NCBI RefSeq assembly: GCF_004167675.1
Contig: NZ_SEZQ01000020.1
Length of the DNA: 64,000 nt
Origin: Aliivibrio finisterrensis_A
GTDB lineage: Bacteria; Pseudomonadota; Gammaproteobacteria; Enterobacterales; Vibrionaceae
Direction: 5' to 3' (one strand)
The notes beneath the pieces are model-generated. The model did not search any database. It was not told the DNA's origin and saw nothing but the letters and a program-made list of their open reading frames with translations. Made by a program: the position numbers and the translations under genes. This document shows positions 1 to 8,589 of this stretch, in pieces; within the stretch, counting starts at the first letter, position 1; the number at the start of each line of letters is the position of its first letter.

Positions 1-1
1 A

Positions 2-139
2 TATGTGCTTAGCCTGTCCATTTCGGGAGGTGAAGCATTTCAGTTTTCTTTAGAAAGGAAAAATGATGAAGGTAGGACTTTATGGCGTTCATCAGGTTTT
101 GCTTTGAACTGTGAACTTTCCTTACTAAATACAAAATAG
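2..139 (+). CDS. C-terminal end of an unidentified protein (cut by the window edge)
   Basis: Frame 2 is open from the first bases and stops with TAG at 137-139, giving about 45 residues that end in ALNCELSLLNTK. I do not recognise a family. The mixed polar composition is compatible with the tail of a real soluble protein whose start lies to the left of the window. A 14-codon ATG frame inside it at 63-65 is probably a chance start. Confidence is low because the piece is short. Confidence 0.35.
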   Translation, partial: YVLSLSISGGEAFQFSLERKNDEGRTLWRSSGFALNCELSLLNTK

Positions 140-345
140 TGAATAGTGTAGTGGCCTACAACAATTGGTCACTCATTTAGATATTTTGCCATACTCCCGG
201 TAATTCATAGTGCGCTGATTTAGCAAAAACACTGACTCTTTTCTATCCAAAAACAAGCTAACGTATACTATTTTGTTGAGCTCACTCGACCATCACCTAC
301 ATTCGTCTCAGCCAATAAGCTCTTCCCCCTCTCCACCAAACTAGA
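140..345. other. Intergenic stretch without recognised features
   Basis: This AT-rich spacer lies between the partial frame at the left edge and the terminator of the alkylsulfatase gene. I see no credible reading frame, RNA or repeat in it. Confidence 0.4.
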
Positions 346-377
346 AAAATGCCAGTCAGCTTAACTGACTGGCATTT
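346..377 (-). terminator. Rho-independent terminator of the alkylsulfatase gene
   Basis: A perfect 12-bp stem (AATGCCAGTCAG on each side, allowing for the flanking A/T bases) with a short TTAA-type loop is followed on the minus strand by a run of T. It lies about 40 bases after the stop codon at 413. Confidence 0.85.
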
Positions 378-412
378 CATTACCCACAATTAGGAGGTTT
401 TTTCATTACATG

Positions 413-2434
413 TTATTTGCTTGGCATTGGTAGAATTTCAAACATGCCATCAAACTTATCTAGTGAACCAGCCAGTTTCTCTAACAGCGATGCATCGCCT
501 TTCACACCCGCTTGACCAGATTTGAATAATGCCTCTAGCGTTGTCTCACCAAGAACAACTTTTGTGAAATCTGCTTTGTTGATAATTAATTCAAAATCCA
601 CTTTTGGTAGCTTATCGACTTCAATGTTAGCCATATTCGCATTAGATACTTCACCGTAGTAACGCTCTCCAAGATCTGGGTGATAAACACCGAAGTTGAA
701 GTCAAGACCTGCGGCTTCCGCTTTTGGTGCGTTCAAACTCACAGCAATAAAGTCTAAGAACATGCCCGTTGGAGTGTTCGCTATTACATCAGATGAAGCT
801 AGCTTGATTGATTCTTGGATCTCACCAGTACGCAGTTCAACAGCGCCTTGCAAATAGCTGTTACGCCACGCCATGGTTTCAGACTGGTAACCTTGCTGTT
901 CAAAGCTGTCAGCGAGTGCAAAACGGTAATCAATGTTGTTCGGATTACATTGTACTAGGTCGTTAAACAGTTGAGATGATTCTTGATATTCACCAGCATT
1001 AAAGTGAGTCATACCCGCTTTATATAATACGTCTGCACCTGCTGCATTCACATATACACAAGATTGATCTTTAGTTTGCAATGGGTTGGTGTTCACAGGG
1101 TTCATATCGTGGTAGCCAAGGTACAGGTTTACCACTGCACGAGCATTGTGGCTGTATGAACCGTGGTAACCGTTGGTGTGCCAAGTATCGATTTGAGATT
1201 GTGGAACGATCTCTTCAATTTGACGGCCCACATCATGAATAGTCACACCGTGATTGGCTAAGCGCATCGACTGGTTATGAATGAAACCATAGTTGTCACG
1301 CTGTAGAGTCATGTACTCAGAAATTTCGTTTACGTCAGTGTCTGCATCATTCCATACTGGTGCTGAGTGTGCTGCGTGAATATTGTCTACTAGACCATTG
1401 TCAACAAAACGCATCTTTAGCTCCGTTAGGTATTTAGTCCACACCAATGAATCACGAACTTTTGCACCACGGAAAGTATAAATGTTGTGCATACCGTCGT
1501 AAGTAAGCTCAGCGGTATTCAATGAGCGATACTCTGGCACATACAGCACAATCTCAGCAGGCGCTTCAGCCCCCGGCATGTTGATTGCGTGGAAATCGAG
1601 CCCATCAATATTAATGACTTTTTCACGCTCTTGGATCTCAATCGTCGGTGCGACTAGCGTCACTTCACCACGCGATGCACCAAGGCCAAGTGCGTTATCT
1701 ACAATGCCTTTGGTGTTGGTATCAAGGGTTGTACCGTATTGGTAGTTTGCACGGCGACCCATTGCGGTGCCTGCGATTACGTTCTCATCAGCCAGTTCTT
1801 TGATAAAATCTTTTGGTGCGTAGATTTCAGCATCTTTCGCAAAATCACCTGATTCATAAACACCACGTGAACCGCCAAAATGGTCGGCGTGCATGTGTGA
1901 GTAAATCATACCCGTAATTTTGTGCTCACCATTAATCGCAGGTAAGTGCTGTTTTGCGAATTCCCACGAAGCAGCTGCGGCTTGACGAGACAGAAGTGGA
2001 TCGTGAATCACATAGCCATTATCTGTGCGGTAGATCGTCATGTTTGATAAGTCAGCGCCACGAATTTGATATACCCCATCCGTCACTTCGTACAGACCGC
2101 CAGCAGCGTAATTTAGCATTCCTTGACGCCAAATTGATGGATTTGCTGATGGTGGTAAATCGTCAACAGACATATCCGCCATGTATTCAAAACGGTTCTT
2201 AAGCTCGCCTGCTTCATGGGTACCAAACTCAGCAATAAGACCACGGGTAGTACGTTTAAACGCAGACGTGTCTTCCCAAGGAAGGGTCTTTGCCACTGCA
2301 GTATTTGCATTTTCAGTGAACTTAGACGCTGGTTTTCCTTCGTAAGTATCAATAGATGCATAATCATTAGCTGCTGCGCCAAATGAAACCATAACAGAGA
2401 GTGAAAGAACTGAAAGAGTAAAACGAGTTTTCAT
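413..2434 (-). CDS. Alkylsulfatase, metallo-beta-lactamase fold (SdsA1/YjcS type), exported
   Basis: This protein of about 673 residues should hydrolyse linear primary alkyl sulfates such as dodecyl sulfate to the alcohol and sulfate. The binuclear zinc signature HMHADHFGG starts near residue 180. A tetratricopeptide-like dimerisation segment follows, and the last 100 residues look like the SCP2-like alkylsulfatase C-terminal domain. A signal peptide (MKTRFTLSVLSLSVM...) ends at about AAA-ND. I chose the ATG at 2434 because GAGG lies 6 bases upstream and the signal peptide begins there; a start at 2491 would add 19 unlikely residues. It is divergent from a LysR gene that probably controls it. 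A second alkylsulfatase is present at 28675-30642. Confidence 0.9.
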   Translation of the reverse strand: MKTRFTLSVLSLSVMVSFGAAANDYASIDTYEGKPASKFTENANTAVAKTLPWEDTSAFKRTTRGLIAEFGTHEAGELKNRFEYMADMSVDDLPPSANPSIWRQGMLNYAAGGLYEVTDGVYQIRGADLSNMTIYRTDNGYVIHDPLLSRQAAAASWEFAKQHLPAINGEHKITGMIYSHMHADHFGGSRGVYESGDFAKDAEIYAPKDFIKELADENVIAGTAMGRRANYQYGTTLDTNTKGIVDNALGLGASRGEVTLVAPTIEIQEREKVINIDGLDFHAINMPGAEAPAEIVLYVPEYRSLNTAELTYDGMHNIYTFRGAKVRDSLVWTKYLTELKMRFVDNGLVDNIHAAHSAPVWNDADTDVNEISEYMTLQRDNYGFIHNQSMRLANHGVTIHDVGRQIEEIVPQSQIDTWHTNGYHGSYSHNARAVVNLYLGYHDMNPVNTNPLQTKDQSCVYVNAAGADVLYKAGMTHFNAGEYQESSQLFNDLVQCNPNNIDYRFALADSFEQQGYQSETMAWRNSYLQGAVELRTGEIQESIKLASSDVIANTPTGMFLDFIAVSLNAPKAEAAGLDFNFGVYHPDLGERYYGEVSNANMANIEVDKLPKVDFELIINKADFTKVVLGETTLEALFKSGQAGVKGDASLLEKLAGSLDKFDGMFEILPMPSK

Positions 2435-2479
2435 AAGTAGCCTCTTTGGGAATTCGTATTGGTATGGTGCTAATTTAGC

Positions 2480-2523
2480 GTATTGACACATAGCAATACA
2501 TGCATGAAACTGTATTTAATACA
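2480..2523. promoter_or_regulatory. Divergent regulatory region with GTATT/AATAC repeats
   Basis: The 116-bp gap between the divergent alkylsulfatase and LysR genes holds the palindrome TGTATTTAATACA (2511-2523) and an upstream inverted repeat GTATTG-N8-CAATAC (2480-2499). Both share the half-site GTATT. This fits the usual T-N11-A layout of LysR operators, so the adjacent LysR protein is the likely ligand. The assignment is inference from position and symmetry. Confidence 0.5.
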
Positions 2524-2550
2524 TCACAAAATGTTATGTTTGAGGAATGG

Positions 2551-3444
2551 ATGGTTTCAAATATAGATCTAAACTTATTAAAAGTGTTTGTGGTGGTTTA
2601 TCGCCACCAGTCGATTACCTTAGCCGCGGAAGAGATGGGATTAACTCAACCAGGAGTAAGCGGTTTACTTAAGCGTTTGCAACTGCAGGTGGGAAGTCAG
2701 CTGTTTATTCGATCAGGCCGAGGGATTATTCCAACGCAGCATGCTCAAGAATTAATTCGTCATGTTGAGCCCGCATTAGCTCAAATCAATAACGCATTGG
2801 AAGGATTAGAAGGCTTTTCGACCCAGTACCCACGCAAGTTCGTGATATACACATCAGAGCCTGTGATGTTAATGCTGTTACCTAAGTTAGAAGCCGACAC
2901 TAGCTTGGGTAATGTCACTATTGAATTACAGCCAACCCACTCCAATGAAGAGGCACTGATACAAGCGCTCAACCAACATCAAGCCGACCTTGCTATCGAA
3001 GTATCTAACTATTCAACACACTCGTTTTTTACCGAACCACTGTTTGAAGATAAGATCCGACTGATTGCACGAAAAGGACACCCTAGAATAAAAGGTAGCA
3101 TTACACGTGAACAGTTTTATGACGAGAAACACATTACTTGGAAATTACGCCGTGAAGACACCTACATGGCAGATTATTTTACCGAGGAACGCCTCAGCGA
3201 ACGACAAGTAGCCGCAGAGTGTACGTCTCTTGTATCATTGATGTCGATGGCTGCGGCGAGTGATTGCATCGCAATGGTGACCGAGAGTATCGCAACCGCA
3301 TTTGCCGATAAGTTGGATATACAGGTATTAGATTGCCCATTTACATCCAAGCCGGTTCACTATCGCTTACTCACCCATAATAGAGAGCGACAAAGCCCAG
3401 CAAATATGTGGTTGCGAGAAAAAATAAAGTCCTATTTTTGTTAA
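2551..3444 (+). CDS. LysR-family transcriptional regulator, divergent from alkylsulfatase
   Basis: This regulator has about 297 residues. The N-terminal winged helix-turn-helix (DLNLLKVFVVVYRHQSITLA) is followed by the LysR substrate-binding domain. The ATG at 2551 is preferred over the one at 2500 because GAGG sits 5 bases before it and the protein then begins right before the conserved DLNLL. It is transcribed away from the alkylsulfatase gene, so control of that gene in response to a sulfate ester or alcohol is likely. A related pair exists at 28.7-31.7 kb. Confidence 0.85.
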   Translation: MVSNIDLNLLKVFVVVYRHQSITLAAEEMGLTQPGVSGLLKRLQLQVGSQLFIRSGRGIIPTQHAQELIRHVEPALAQINNALEGLEGFSTQYPRKFVIYTSEPVMLMLLPKLEADTSLGNVTIELQPTHSNEEALIQALNQHQADLAIEVSNYSTHSFFTEPLFEDKIRLIARKGHPRIKGSITREQFYDEKHITWKLRREDTYMADYFTEERLSERQVAAECTSLVSLMSMAAASDCIAMVTESIATAFADKLDIQVLDCPFTSKPVHYRLLTHNRERQSPANMWLREKIKSYFC

Positions 3445-3506
3445 GCCCACTCTATCAGCAACTAGAGTGAGCTAACATTAAAAGGTAAGCTCTTTTAGTA
3501 AACAAC

Positions 3507-4391
3507 TCAGCTATAGCTTCTGCCACTCAGCTTCTCTTGAACAAAAGCGATGAAAGTTGATAGCTTTTCGGGCGGATAAATAAGTTGTGGGTATAAGAGA
3601 TAGATATTTTGGCCTTGAATGTATTCATCTTCTAATACTTTTTGCAGCATTCCATTTTCTAGCTCTTTATCCACATAGTAGTTAGCCACACGAATGATTC
3701 CTCTTCCATTTAAAGCTTGTTGTTTTAAAAGGTGGTGATCATTAACGGTTAACCAACCTGAAATAACACTCTCTTGGGTTTTTAATGGCCACTGTTGAGT
3801 TTCTACCGCTGACAAACATTGCAACGCTGAGAGATCGTCAATTGTCTTTGGAATACCATTTTCAGCTAAATATTGAGGAGATGCACATAAACAATGCTGA
3901 TAAGAAAATAATAATTTCGCAACCATATTTTCAGGTGGATGTAATGTCGCACGAAATGCCAAATCGAAATCATCATGGTGTAAGTCATAATTCACATAGC
4001 TCGAATCAATCACGAAATTAATGTCTGGATATAAACATTTAAACTCAAAACAAATATCCAGTAAAAATCGCTCTGTAAATAAAGTGGGCGCTGTGATTCG
4101 TAGTGTTCCAGAGATACTGTTGTGGGTTTGATAAACATTTCTGTCTAAATCAAGCATGGTCGCTTTGATCTTTTTACCTTGCTCTAATATCTTTTCACCT
4201 TCCGCCGTTAAACGGACACTCCGCGTGGTTCTCACCAATAAAGCACATTGAAATTCCGCTTCTAGCTTTTTTATTTGATCAGATAAATACCCTTTAGATA
4301 TTGATAAGTTTTTTGCGGCTTTAGTAAAGCTAAGTTGCTCCGCAATTTCAACAAATAGCATTAAACACTCTATTTTTTTATGTTGCTGCAT
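3507..4391 (-). CDS. LysR-family transcriptional regulator next to the ydhF-like gene
   Basis: The protein has about 294 residues with an N-terminal HTH (LSFTKAAKNLSISKGYLSDQ) and a substrate-binding domain. It resembles the CrgA/AaeR-like LysR group by its length and its VRTTRSVRLTAEGE segment. The ATG at 4391 is the best start; a TTG at 4409 is possible and neither has a strong Shine-Dalgarno sequence. It is divergent from the aldo/keto reductase at 4551 across about 160 AT-rich bases, which suggests it regulates that gene. The inducer is unknown. Confidence 0.82.
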   Translation of the reverse strand: MQQHKKIECLMLFVEIAEQLSFTKAAKNLSISKGYLSDQIKKLEAEFQCALLVRTTRSVRLTAEGEKILEQGKKIKATMLDLDRNVYQTHNSISGTLRITAPTLFTERFLLDICFEFKCLYPDINFVIDSSYVNYDLHHDDFDLAFRATLHPPENMVAKLLFSYQHCLCASPQYLAENGIPKTIDDLSALQCLSAVETQQWPLKTQESVISGWLTVNDHHLLKQQALNGRGIIRVANYYVDKELENGMLQKVLEDEYIQGQNIYLLYPQLIYPPEKLSTFIAFVQEKLSGRSYS

Positions 4392-4514
4392 GATGTATAT
4401 CCATATCAAAAGGGCTTCAGTTTCTATACTATAACAAAAAGATTGCCCATATTGTTTTATATAACGAACAATAATTTCATTTATGGCTACTTAATTAATC
4501 TTCACTATTGTGAC

Positions 4515-4520
4515 TATAAT
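4515..4520 (+). promoter_or_regulatory. Candidate -10 element of the ydhF-like gene
   Basis: A perfect TATAAT lies 31 bases upstream of the ATG at 4551. The -35 region about 17 bases further up (around 4492) is poor, which fits a promoter that needs an activator such as the divergent LysR protein. Confidence 0.4.
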
Positions 4521-4550
4521 GAGGCCTACCTACATTAATGAGTATTTATT

Positions 4551-5465
4551 ATGAGTCATGTTGAAAAAGTACTAATGGCACCAAAAGGCCCTACATTTTC
4601 TAATCTAGTTCAAGGTTATTGGCGTTTAGATTCATGGGGAATGAACGCACAACAACGTCTGTCTTTTCTAAAAGCACATGTCGAAATGGGCATCACAACC
4701 GTTGATCATGCCGCAATTTACAGCGCTGGTCATTGTGAGACCTTATTTGGTGAGGCACTAAAACTTGACCCTACAATGCGAGATCAAATTGAGATCGTAT
4801 CTAAATTTGGTATTAATGGTATTGCTACCGGAAATGGCGAAAAGCGTGTTTCTCATTATGACAGCAGTAAGCAAGCAATTTTAGACTCAACAAACAATTC
4901 ATTACAACGTTTAGGTGTAGAGCAACTTGATACATTACTGGTGCATCGTCCTGATTTCTTAATGAATGCCGACCACGTTGCAGAAGCCTTCGCTGAGTTA
5001 AAACAAAGCGGTAAAGTTAAGCACTTTGGTGTATCAAACTTCACGGCTTCTCAATTTGATTTACTGCAATCACGTTTAGATATGCCTTTAGTAACAAACC
5101 AAGTTGAAATTAACCCAATGAACTTTGATGTTCTAGAAAGCGGTGTGTGTGACAAACTACAGCAATACCGTGTTAGACCAATGGCATGGTCATGTTTAGC
5201 TGGCGGGAATATCTTTAGTGAGCAAACCGAGCAAGCAATACGCTTACGTCATACATTAGCTGAGCTAGCTGAAGAGTTAGGCGCAACCTCAATTGATCAA
5301 GTAATTTTCGCTTGGGTATTAAAACATCCATCAAACCCTGTTGCGCTTATTGGTTCTGGTAAAATTGAAAGAGTTAAAGAAGCGGTTAATGCTCTTGCTT
5401 TGCAAATGAACTCTGAACAGTGGTACCGCGTTTGGGTTGCATCAAAAGGTCATGGTGTCGCATAA
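4551..5465 (+). CDS. ydhF: YdhF-like aldo/keto reductase
   Basis: This predicted NADP(H)-dependent oxidoreductase has 304 residues and a TIM-barrel fold. It follows Escherichia coli YdhF closely along its length, for example GYWRL near the start, FGEALKLDP, VSKFGI, the HRPD strand, KHFGVSNFTASQF, and the C-terminal cofactor segment IGSGKIERV. The AKR catalytic set can be placed: Asp and Tyr in VDHAAIYSAG, Lys in VSKFG and His in LLVHRPD. The natural substrate of YdhF is not established to my knowledge. It stands alone, with a LysR gene in divergent orientation and a terminator shared with ugpC downstream. Confidence 0.88.
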   Translation: MSHVEKVLMAPKGPTFSNLVQGYWRLDSWGMNAQQRLSFLKAHVEMGITTVDHAAIYSAGHCETLFGEALKLDPTMRDQIEIVSKFGINGIATGNGEKRVSHYDSSKQAILDSTNNSLQRLGVEQLDTLLVHRPDFLMNADHVAEAFAELKQSGKVKHFGVSNFTASQFDLLQSRLDMPLVTNQVEINPMNFDVLESGVCDKLQQYRVRPMAWSCLAGGNIFSEQTEQAIRLRHTLAELAEELGATSIDQVIFAWVLKHPSNPVALIGSGKIERVKEAVNALALQMNSEQWYRVWVASKGHGVA

Positions 5466-5513
5466 GCATTCCCCCTATCTTCGATCTATTCATTAAATAG
5501 ATATTCTCAAAGA

Positions 5514-5560
5514 GAAAAGGGTTAAGTGCTTTCTTTATATTAAGCACCTTAACCCTTTTT
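5514..5560. terminator. Bidirectional terminator between the ydhF-like gene and ugpC
   Basis: A stem of about 17 bp (AAAAGGGTTAAGTGCTT paired with AAGCACCTTAACCCTTTT) has A and T runs on its two sides and lies between convergent genes. Its sequence is closely related to the terminator at 24413-24457. Confidence 0.85.
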
Positions 5561-5606
5561 AATAAACGAATTAAACTGTGATAGCTAATTAATTCAGATC
5601 ATACGT

Positions 5607-6689
5607 TCAACACGCTTCGGCAAATACCTTTCTCTCTGAACACAAACGCTTCCCCGCTTCATCAAACAAATGCAAGTGCTGCTTTGCAACGTTAAGCGTC
5701 AGAGATTCTTGAGTGGCAAATTCTAACTCTGGCGTTAACGCAGTAAATGTTTTGCCACCCACCAAGCCATGCACTAATTGGTTCGGCCCTAACGGTTCAA
5801 CTGCTTGCACACTTAGTGGAAAGCTTAACCCTTCATTTACTGGCTCTAACAAAGCGTGTTCAGGTCTAATACCCAGCTGTATTGTCTGAGCAGGTAAATG
5901 TGCGTATTCAGCCAGAAAGACACTTTGTTGATCAAACTTAATCACCCCATTCACAATCTCGGCTTGATGGAAGTTCATCGCAGGGCTACCAATAAAACTC
6001 GCCACAAAGGTGCTTGCTGGTTGATGGTAAACCTCTGATGGTGTGCCAATTTGCTCAATCTCACCTTGGTTTAGCACGATAATGCGATCTGCCAAGGTCA
6101 TCGCCTCCACTTGATCATGAGTCACATACACACTGGTTACGCCTAGCTCTCGTTGCAGTTTTTTAATTTCTAAACGCATGTGGGCGCGCAGTGAAGCATC
6201 TAGATTAGATAATGGCTCATCAAACAAGAACAACTGTGGATCACGCACAATCGCACGTCCCATAGCAACACGTTGACGCTGCCCACCCGATAACTTTGCA
6301 GGCTTTCTGTCGAGATAATCTGCGATCTTGAGTGTTTCTGCCACTTTTTCAATTTTTGCAGCAATAGTTTGTTTATCGACACCACGGTTTTTTAGCCCAT
6401 AAGCCAAGTTGTCATACACCGTCATGTGTGGGTATAACGCATAATTTTGAAACACCATCGCAATATCACGACTGGCTGGTTTTTCAGTATCAATACGGCG
6501 ATGATTTAGCTCAATTTCTCCACCAGTAATCGACTCTAATCCTGCGATAGAGCGCAAGATGGATGATTTACCACAGCCCGATGGGCCAACCAATACAATG
6601 AACTCGCCCTGCTTAATATCAACAGAAACGCCCTTTACCGCTTGGTGGCCATTGTCGTAAGTTTTTACTAAATTTTTAAGTGCTAACAT
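5607..6689 (-). CDS. ugpC: sn-glycerol-3-phosphate ABC transporter ATPase UgpC
   Basis: The 360-residue cytoplasmic ATPase energises sn-glycerol-3-phosphate uptake. It has Walker A GPSGCGKSS, a Q-loop in MVFQNYALYPHMTV, the signature LSGGQRQRVAMGRA, Walker B LFLFDEPLSNLD and the switch histidine in VYVTHD. The C-terminal third is the TOBE/MalK-type regulatory domain (QLGIRPEH). It is the last gene of a ugpB-ugpA-ugpE-ugpC run on the minus strand, so its partner permeases are directly upstream. MalK-like ATPases are similar, but the operon context settles the assignment. Confidence 0.92.
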   Translation of the reverse strand: MLALKNLVKTYDNGHQAVKGVSVDIKQGEFIVLVGPSGCGKSSILRSIAGLESITGGEIELNHRRIDTEKPASRDIAMVFQNYALYPHMTVYDNLAYGLKNRGVDKQTIAAKIEKVAETLKIADYLDRKPAKLSGGQRQRVAMGRAIVRDPQLFLFDEPLSNLDASLRAHMRLEIKKLQRELGVTSVYVTHDQVEAMTLADRIIVLNQGEIEQIGTPSEVYHQPASTFVASFIGSPAMNFHQAEIVNGVIKFDQQSVFLAEYAHLPAQTIQLGIRPEHALLEPVNEGLSFPLSVQAVEPLGPNQLVHGLVGGKTFTALTPELEFATQESLTLNVAKQHLHLFDEAGKRLCSERKVFAEAC

Positions 6690-6721
6690 CGTTCTATCTC
6701 TTCACAAATTGGGTATTGGCA

Positions 6722-6741
6722 ATGCGGTTTCATCACCGCAT
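6722..6741. repeat. Small hairpin between ugpE and ugpC
   Basis: ATGCGGT and ACCGCAT form a perfect 7-bp stem around a 6-base loop in the 60-bp gap between ugpE and ugpC. There is no T run, so it is more likely an mRNA stability or processing element than a full terminator. Confidence 0.45.
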
Positions 6742-6749
6742 CTGCACGG

Positions 6750-7592
6750 TTATTTCTCGGTTTCAACAAGGCCTTTAACAAACCAACGCTGAAAAATAAT
6801 AACCACTAAAATCGGTGGCAACATGGCGAAAATAACCAGAGCAAAGGCTTGATCGTAACGCGGTTGGCTACTTTGGCTTATGTCGCTCAATAACTGTTTC
6901 ACGCCCATGACGATGGTGTTGTAGCTCTCATCTGTCGTCATCATGATTGGCCATAAATATTGATTCCAACCCACCACAAACATGATGATGAAAATCGCGG
7001 CGATCATGGTTTTTGATAACGGCAATAAAATATCGATAAAAAATCGGATTGGTCCTGCGTTATCAAGCTGAGCCGCTTCTAACAATTCATTTGGAATGGT
7101 TCTAAAAAATTGACGAAAGAAAAAGGTCGCCGTCGCCGATGCAATTAACGGTAAAATTAACCCTGAAAAGCTATTCAACATTCCTAAGTTCGCCACTACT
7201 TCATAAGAAGGAATAATACGAACTTCTAATGGCAGCAATAACGTGACAAATATCAGCCAAAACCACAACGAAGCAAAAGGCATACGAAAATACACTAATG
7301 CGTAAGCTGCCATCATCGAAATAATGATCTTGCCAATTGCAAAGCCAAGTCCCATCACCATTGAGTTAATGATCATTGATTTGGCATTCACATCCGTACT
7401 AAAACCGATGCTCTTATCCCAGACCTCCCCGTAAACCTCAAAGAAGTTACCGCCCGGCCACCACTGCAATCCATCACTAATAATAGTGTTTGGGTTGTGG
7501 GTAGAGCTGGCGAAAATTAGCCAAATAGGGATGATCATAAAAAGCGCCCCTGCTATTAGGATCACATGATCGAACCATTGATTCTGTTTCAT
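6750..7592 (-). CDS. ugpE: sn-glycerol-3-phosphate ABC transporter permease UgpE
   Basis: This inner-membrane permease has about 280 residues, the usual length of UgpE, and six predicted membrane helices. The cytoplasmic EAA loop that contacts the ATPase is visible as ELLEAAQLDNAGPIRFF. I set the start at the ATG at 7592 (MKQNQWFDHVIL), which matches the family length; an in-frame TTG at 7622 would add ten residues and overlap the spacer after ugpA. It pairs with UgpA to form the transmembrane channel. Confidence 0.9.
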   Translation of the reverse strand: MKQNQWFDHVILIAGALFMIIPIWLIFASSTHNPNTIISDGLQWWPGGNFFEVYGEVWDKSIGFSTDVNAKSMIINSMVMGLGFAIGKIIISMMAAYALVYFRMPFASLWFWLIFVTLLLPLEVRIIPSYEVVANLGMLNSFSGLILPLIASATATFFFRQFFRTIPNELLEAAQLDNAGPIRFFIDILLPLSKTMIAAIFIIMFVVGWNQYLWPIMMTTDESYNTIVMGVKQLLSDISQSSQPRYDQAFALVIFAMLPPILVVIIFQRWFVKGLVETEK

Positions 7593-7636
7593 AATAAAAT
7601 TCTCATCATTGCTGTGTACCAATACATCTCTTTGAA

Positions 7637-8518
7637 TTAATAGTGCACACGTTTTTCAACAAACTTAAATTGCACCCAAGTCAGCATTAAGACTAAAACC
7701 AGTAACACCACAGATTGCGCCGCACTGCCACCAATGTCTGTCCCAATAAAGCCATCACGATAAATCTTATAAACCAACGAGGTTGTACCCCCACCGGGAC
7801 CGCCCGATGTTAAGGTATCGATAACCCCGAAGGTTTCAAAAAAGGCATAGGTTAAGTTGATGACTAATAAGAAAAAGCCTGTAGGAGCAAGCAGCGGAAA
7901 AGTAATGGTCCAGAAACGACGGCGATCACTCTCACAATCCAACATTGCTGCTTCGTTCACCGCAAATGAAATAGACTGTAACCCTGCAAGAAAGTAGATA
8001 AAGTTAACCGAGACTTGCTTCCACACCGAGACTAAAACCAAGGTTAACGTGGCATCAAAAGGATTGGTGTATAAACTAAAATCCCAACCAAGGCTGGCAA
8101 AAATATCGGTAAAAACACCAATATGAGGATTAAAAATAAAGCCGCCCATAATACCAGCCACCGCAGGAGCAACCGCATACACCCAAGTGAGCGTGATTTT
8201 ATAAGCACTCTTACCATGCAAAATATTATTGGCTTTCACCGCCAGTAAAAGTGCGATGGCTAATGATAAAAATGACACCACAATGGCAAAGCCAACCGTG
8301 AAAAAGATCGATCTTAAATACTCTGCCGAGCTAAAAATAATGCTGTAATTCTCTAAACCGACAAAGGTTGATGACAATCCCCAAGGGTCTTCTAGCATAA
8401 AGGAGAGATAAACGGCTTCTGCTGCGGGATAGAAAAAGAACACTGCAATAATGGCGATTTGGGGCACTAAAAGCGCATAAGGCAACGCCGAGTGGGTAAA
8501 TTGTTGTCGTTGTTCCAC
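7637..8518 (-). CDS. ugpA: sn-glycerol-3-phosphate ABC transporter permease UgpA
   Basis: The 293-residue inner-membrane permease resembles E. coli UgpA throughout, including LPYALLVPQ at the start, YAVAPAVAGIMGGFIFNP, and YKIYRDGFIG near the end. The EAA loop reads NEAAMLDCESDRRRFW. The start codon is GTG at 8518 with AGG about 9 bases upstream. It lies between ugpB and ugpE and is presumably cotranscribed with them. Confidence 0.9.
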   Translation of the reverse strand: MEQRQQFTHSALPYALLVPQIAIIAVFFFYPAAEAVYLSFMLEDPWGLSSTFVGLENYSIIFSSAEYLRSIFFTVGFAIVVSFLSLAIALLLAVKANNILHGKSAYKITLTWVYAVAPAVAGIMGGFIFNPHIGVFTDIFASLGWDFSLYTNPFDATLTLVLVSVWKQVSVNFIYFLAGLQSISFAVNEAAMLDCESDRRRFWTITFPLLAPTGFFLLVINLTYAFFETFGVIDTLTSGGPGGGTTSLVYKIYRDGFIGTDIGGSAAQSVVLLVLVLMLTWVQFKFVEKRVHY

Positions 8519-8589
8519 TGTTATAACCTACTACATTAAAAAGAAAAAAATCACTGTGACTAACCGAAATCAACCACAGTGAATCCTTG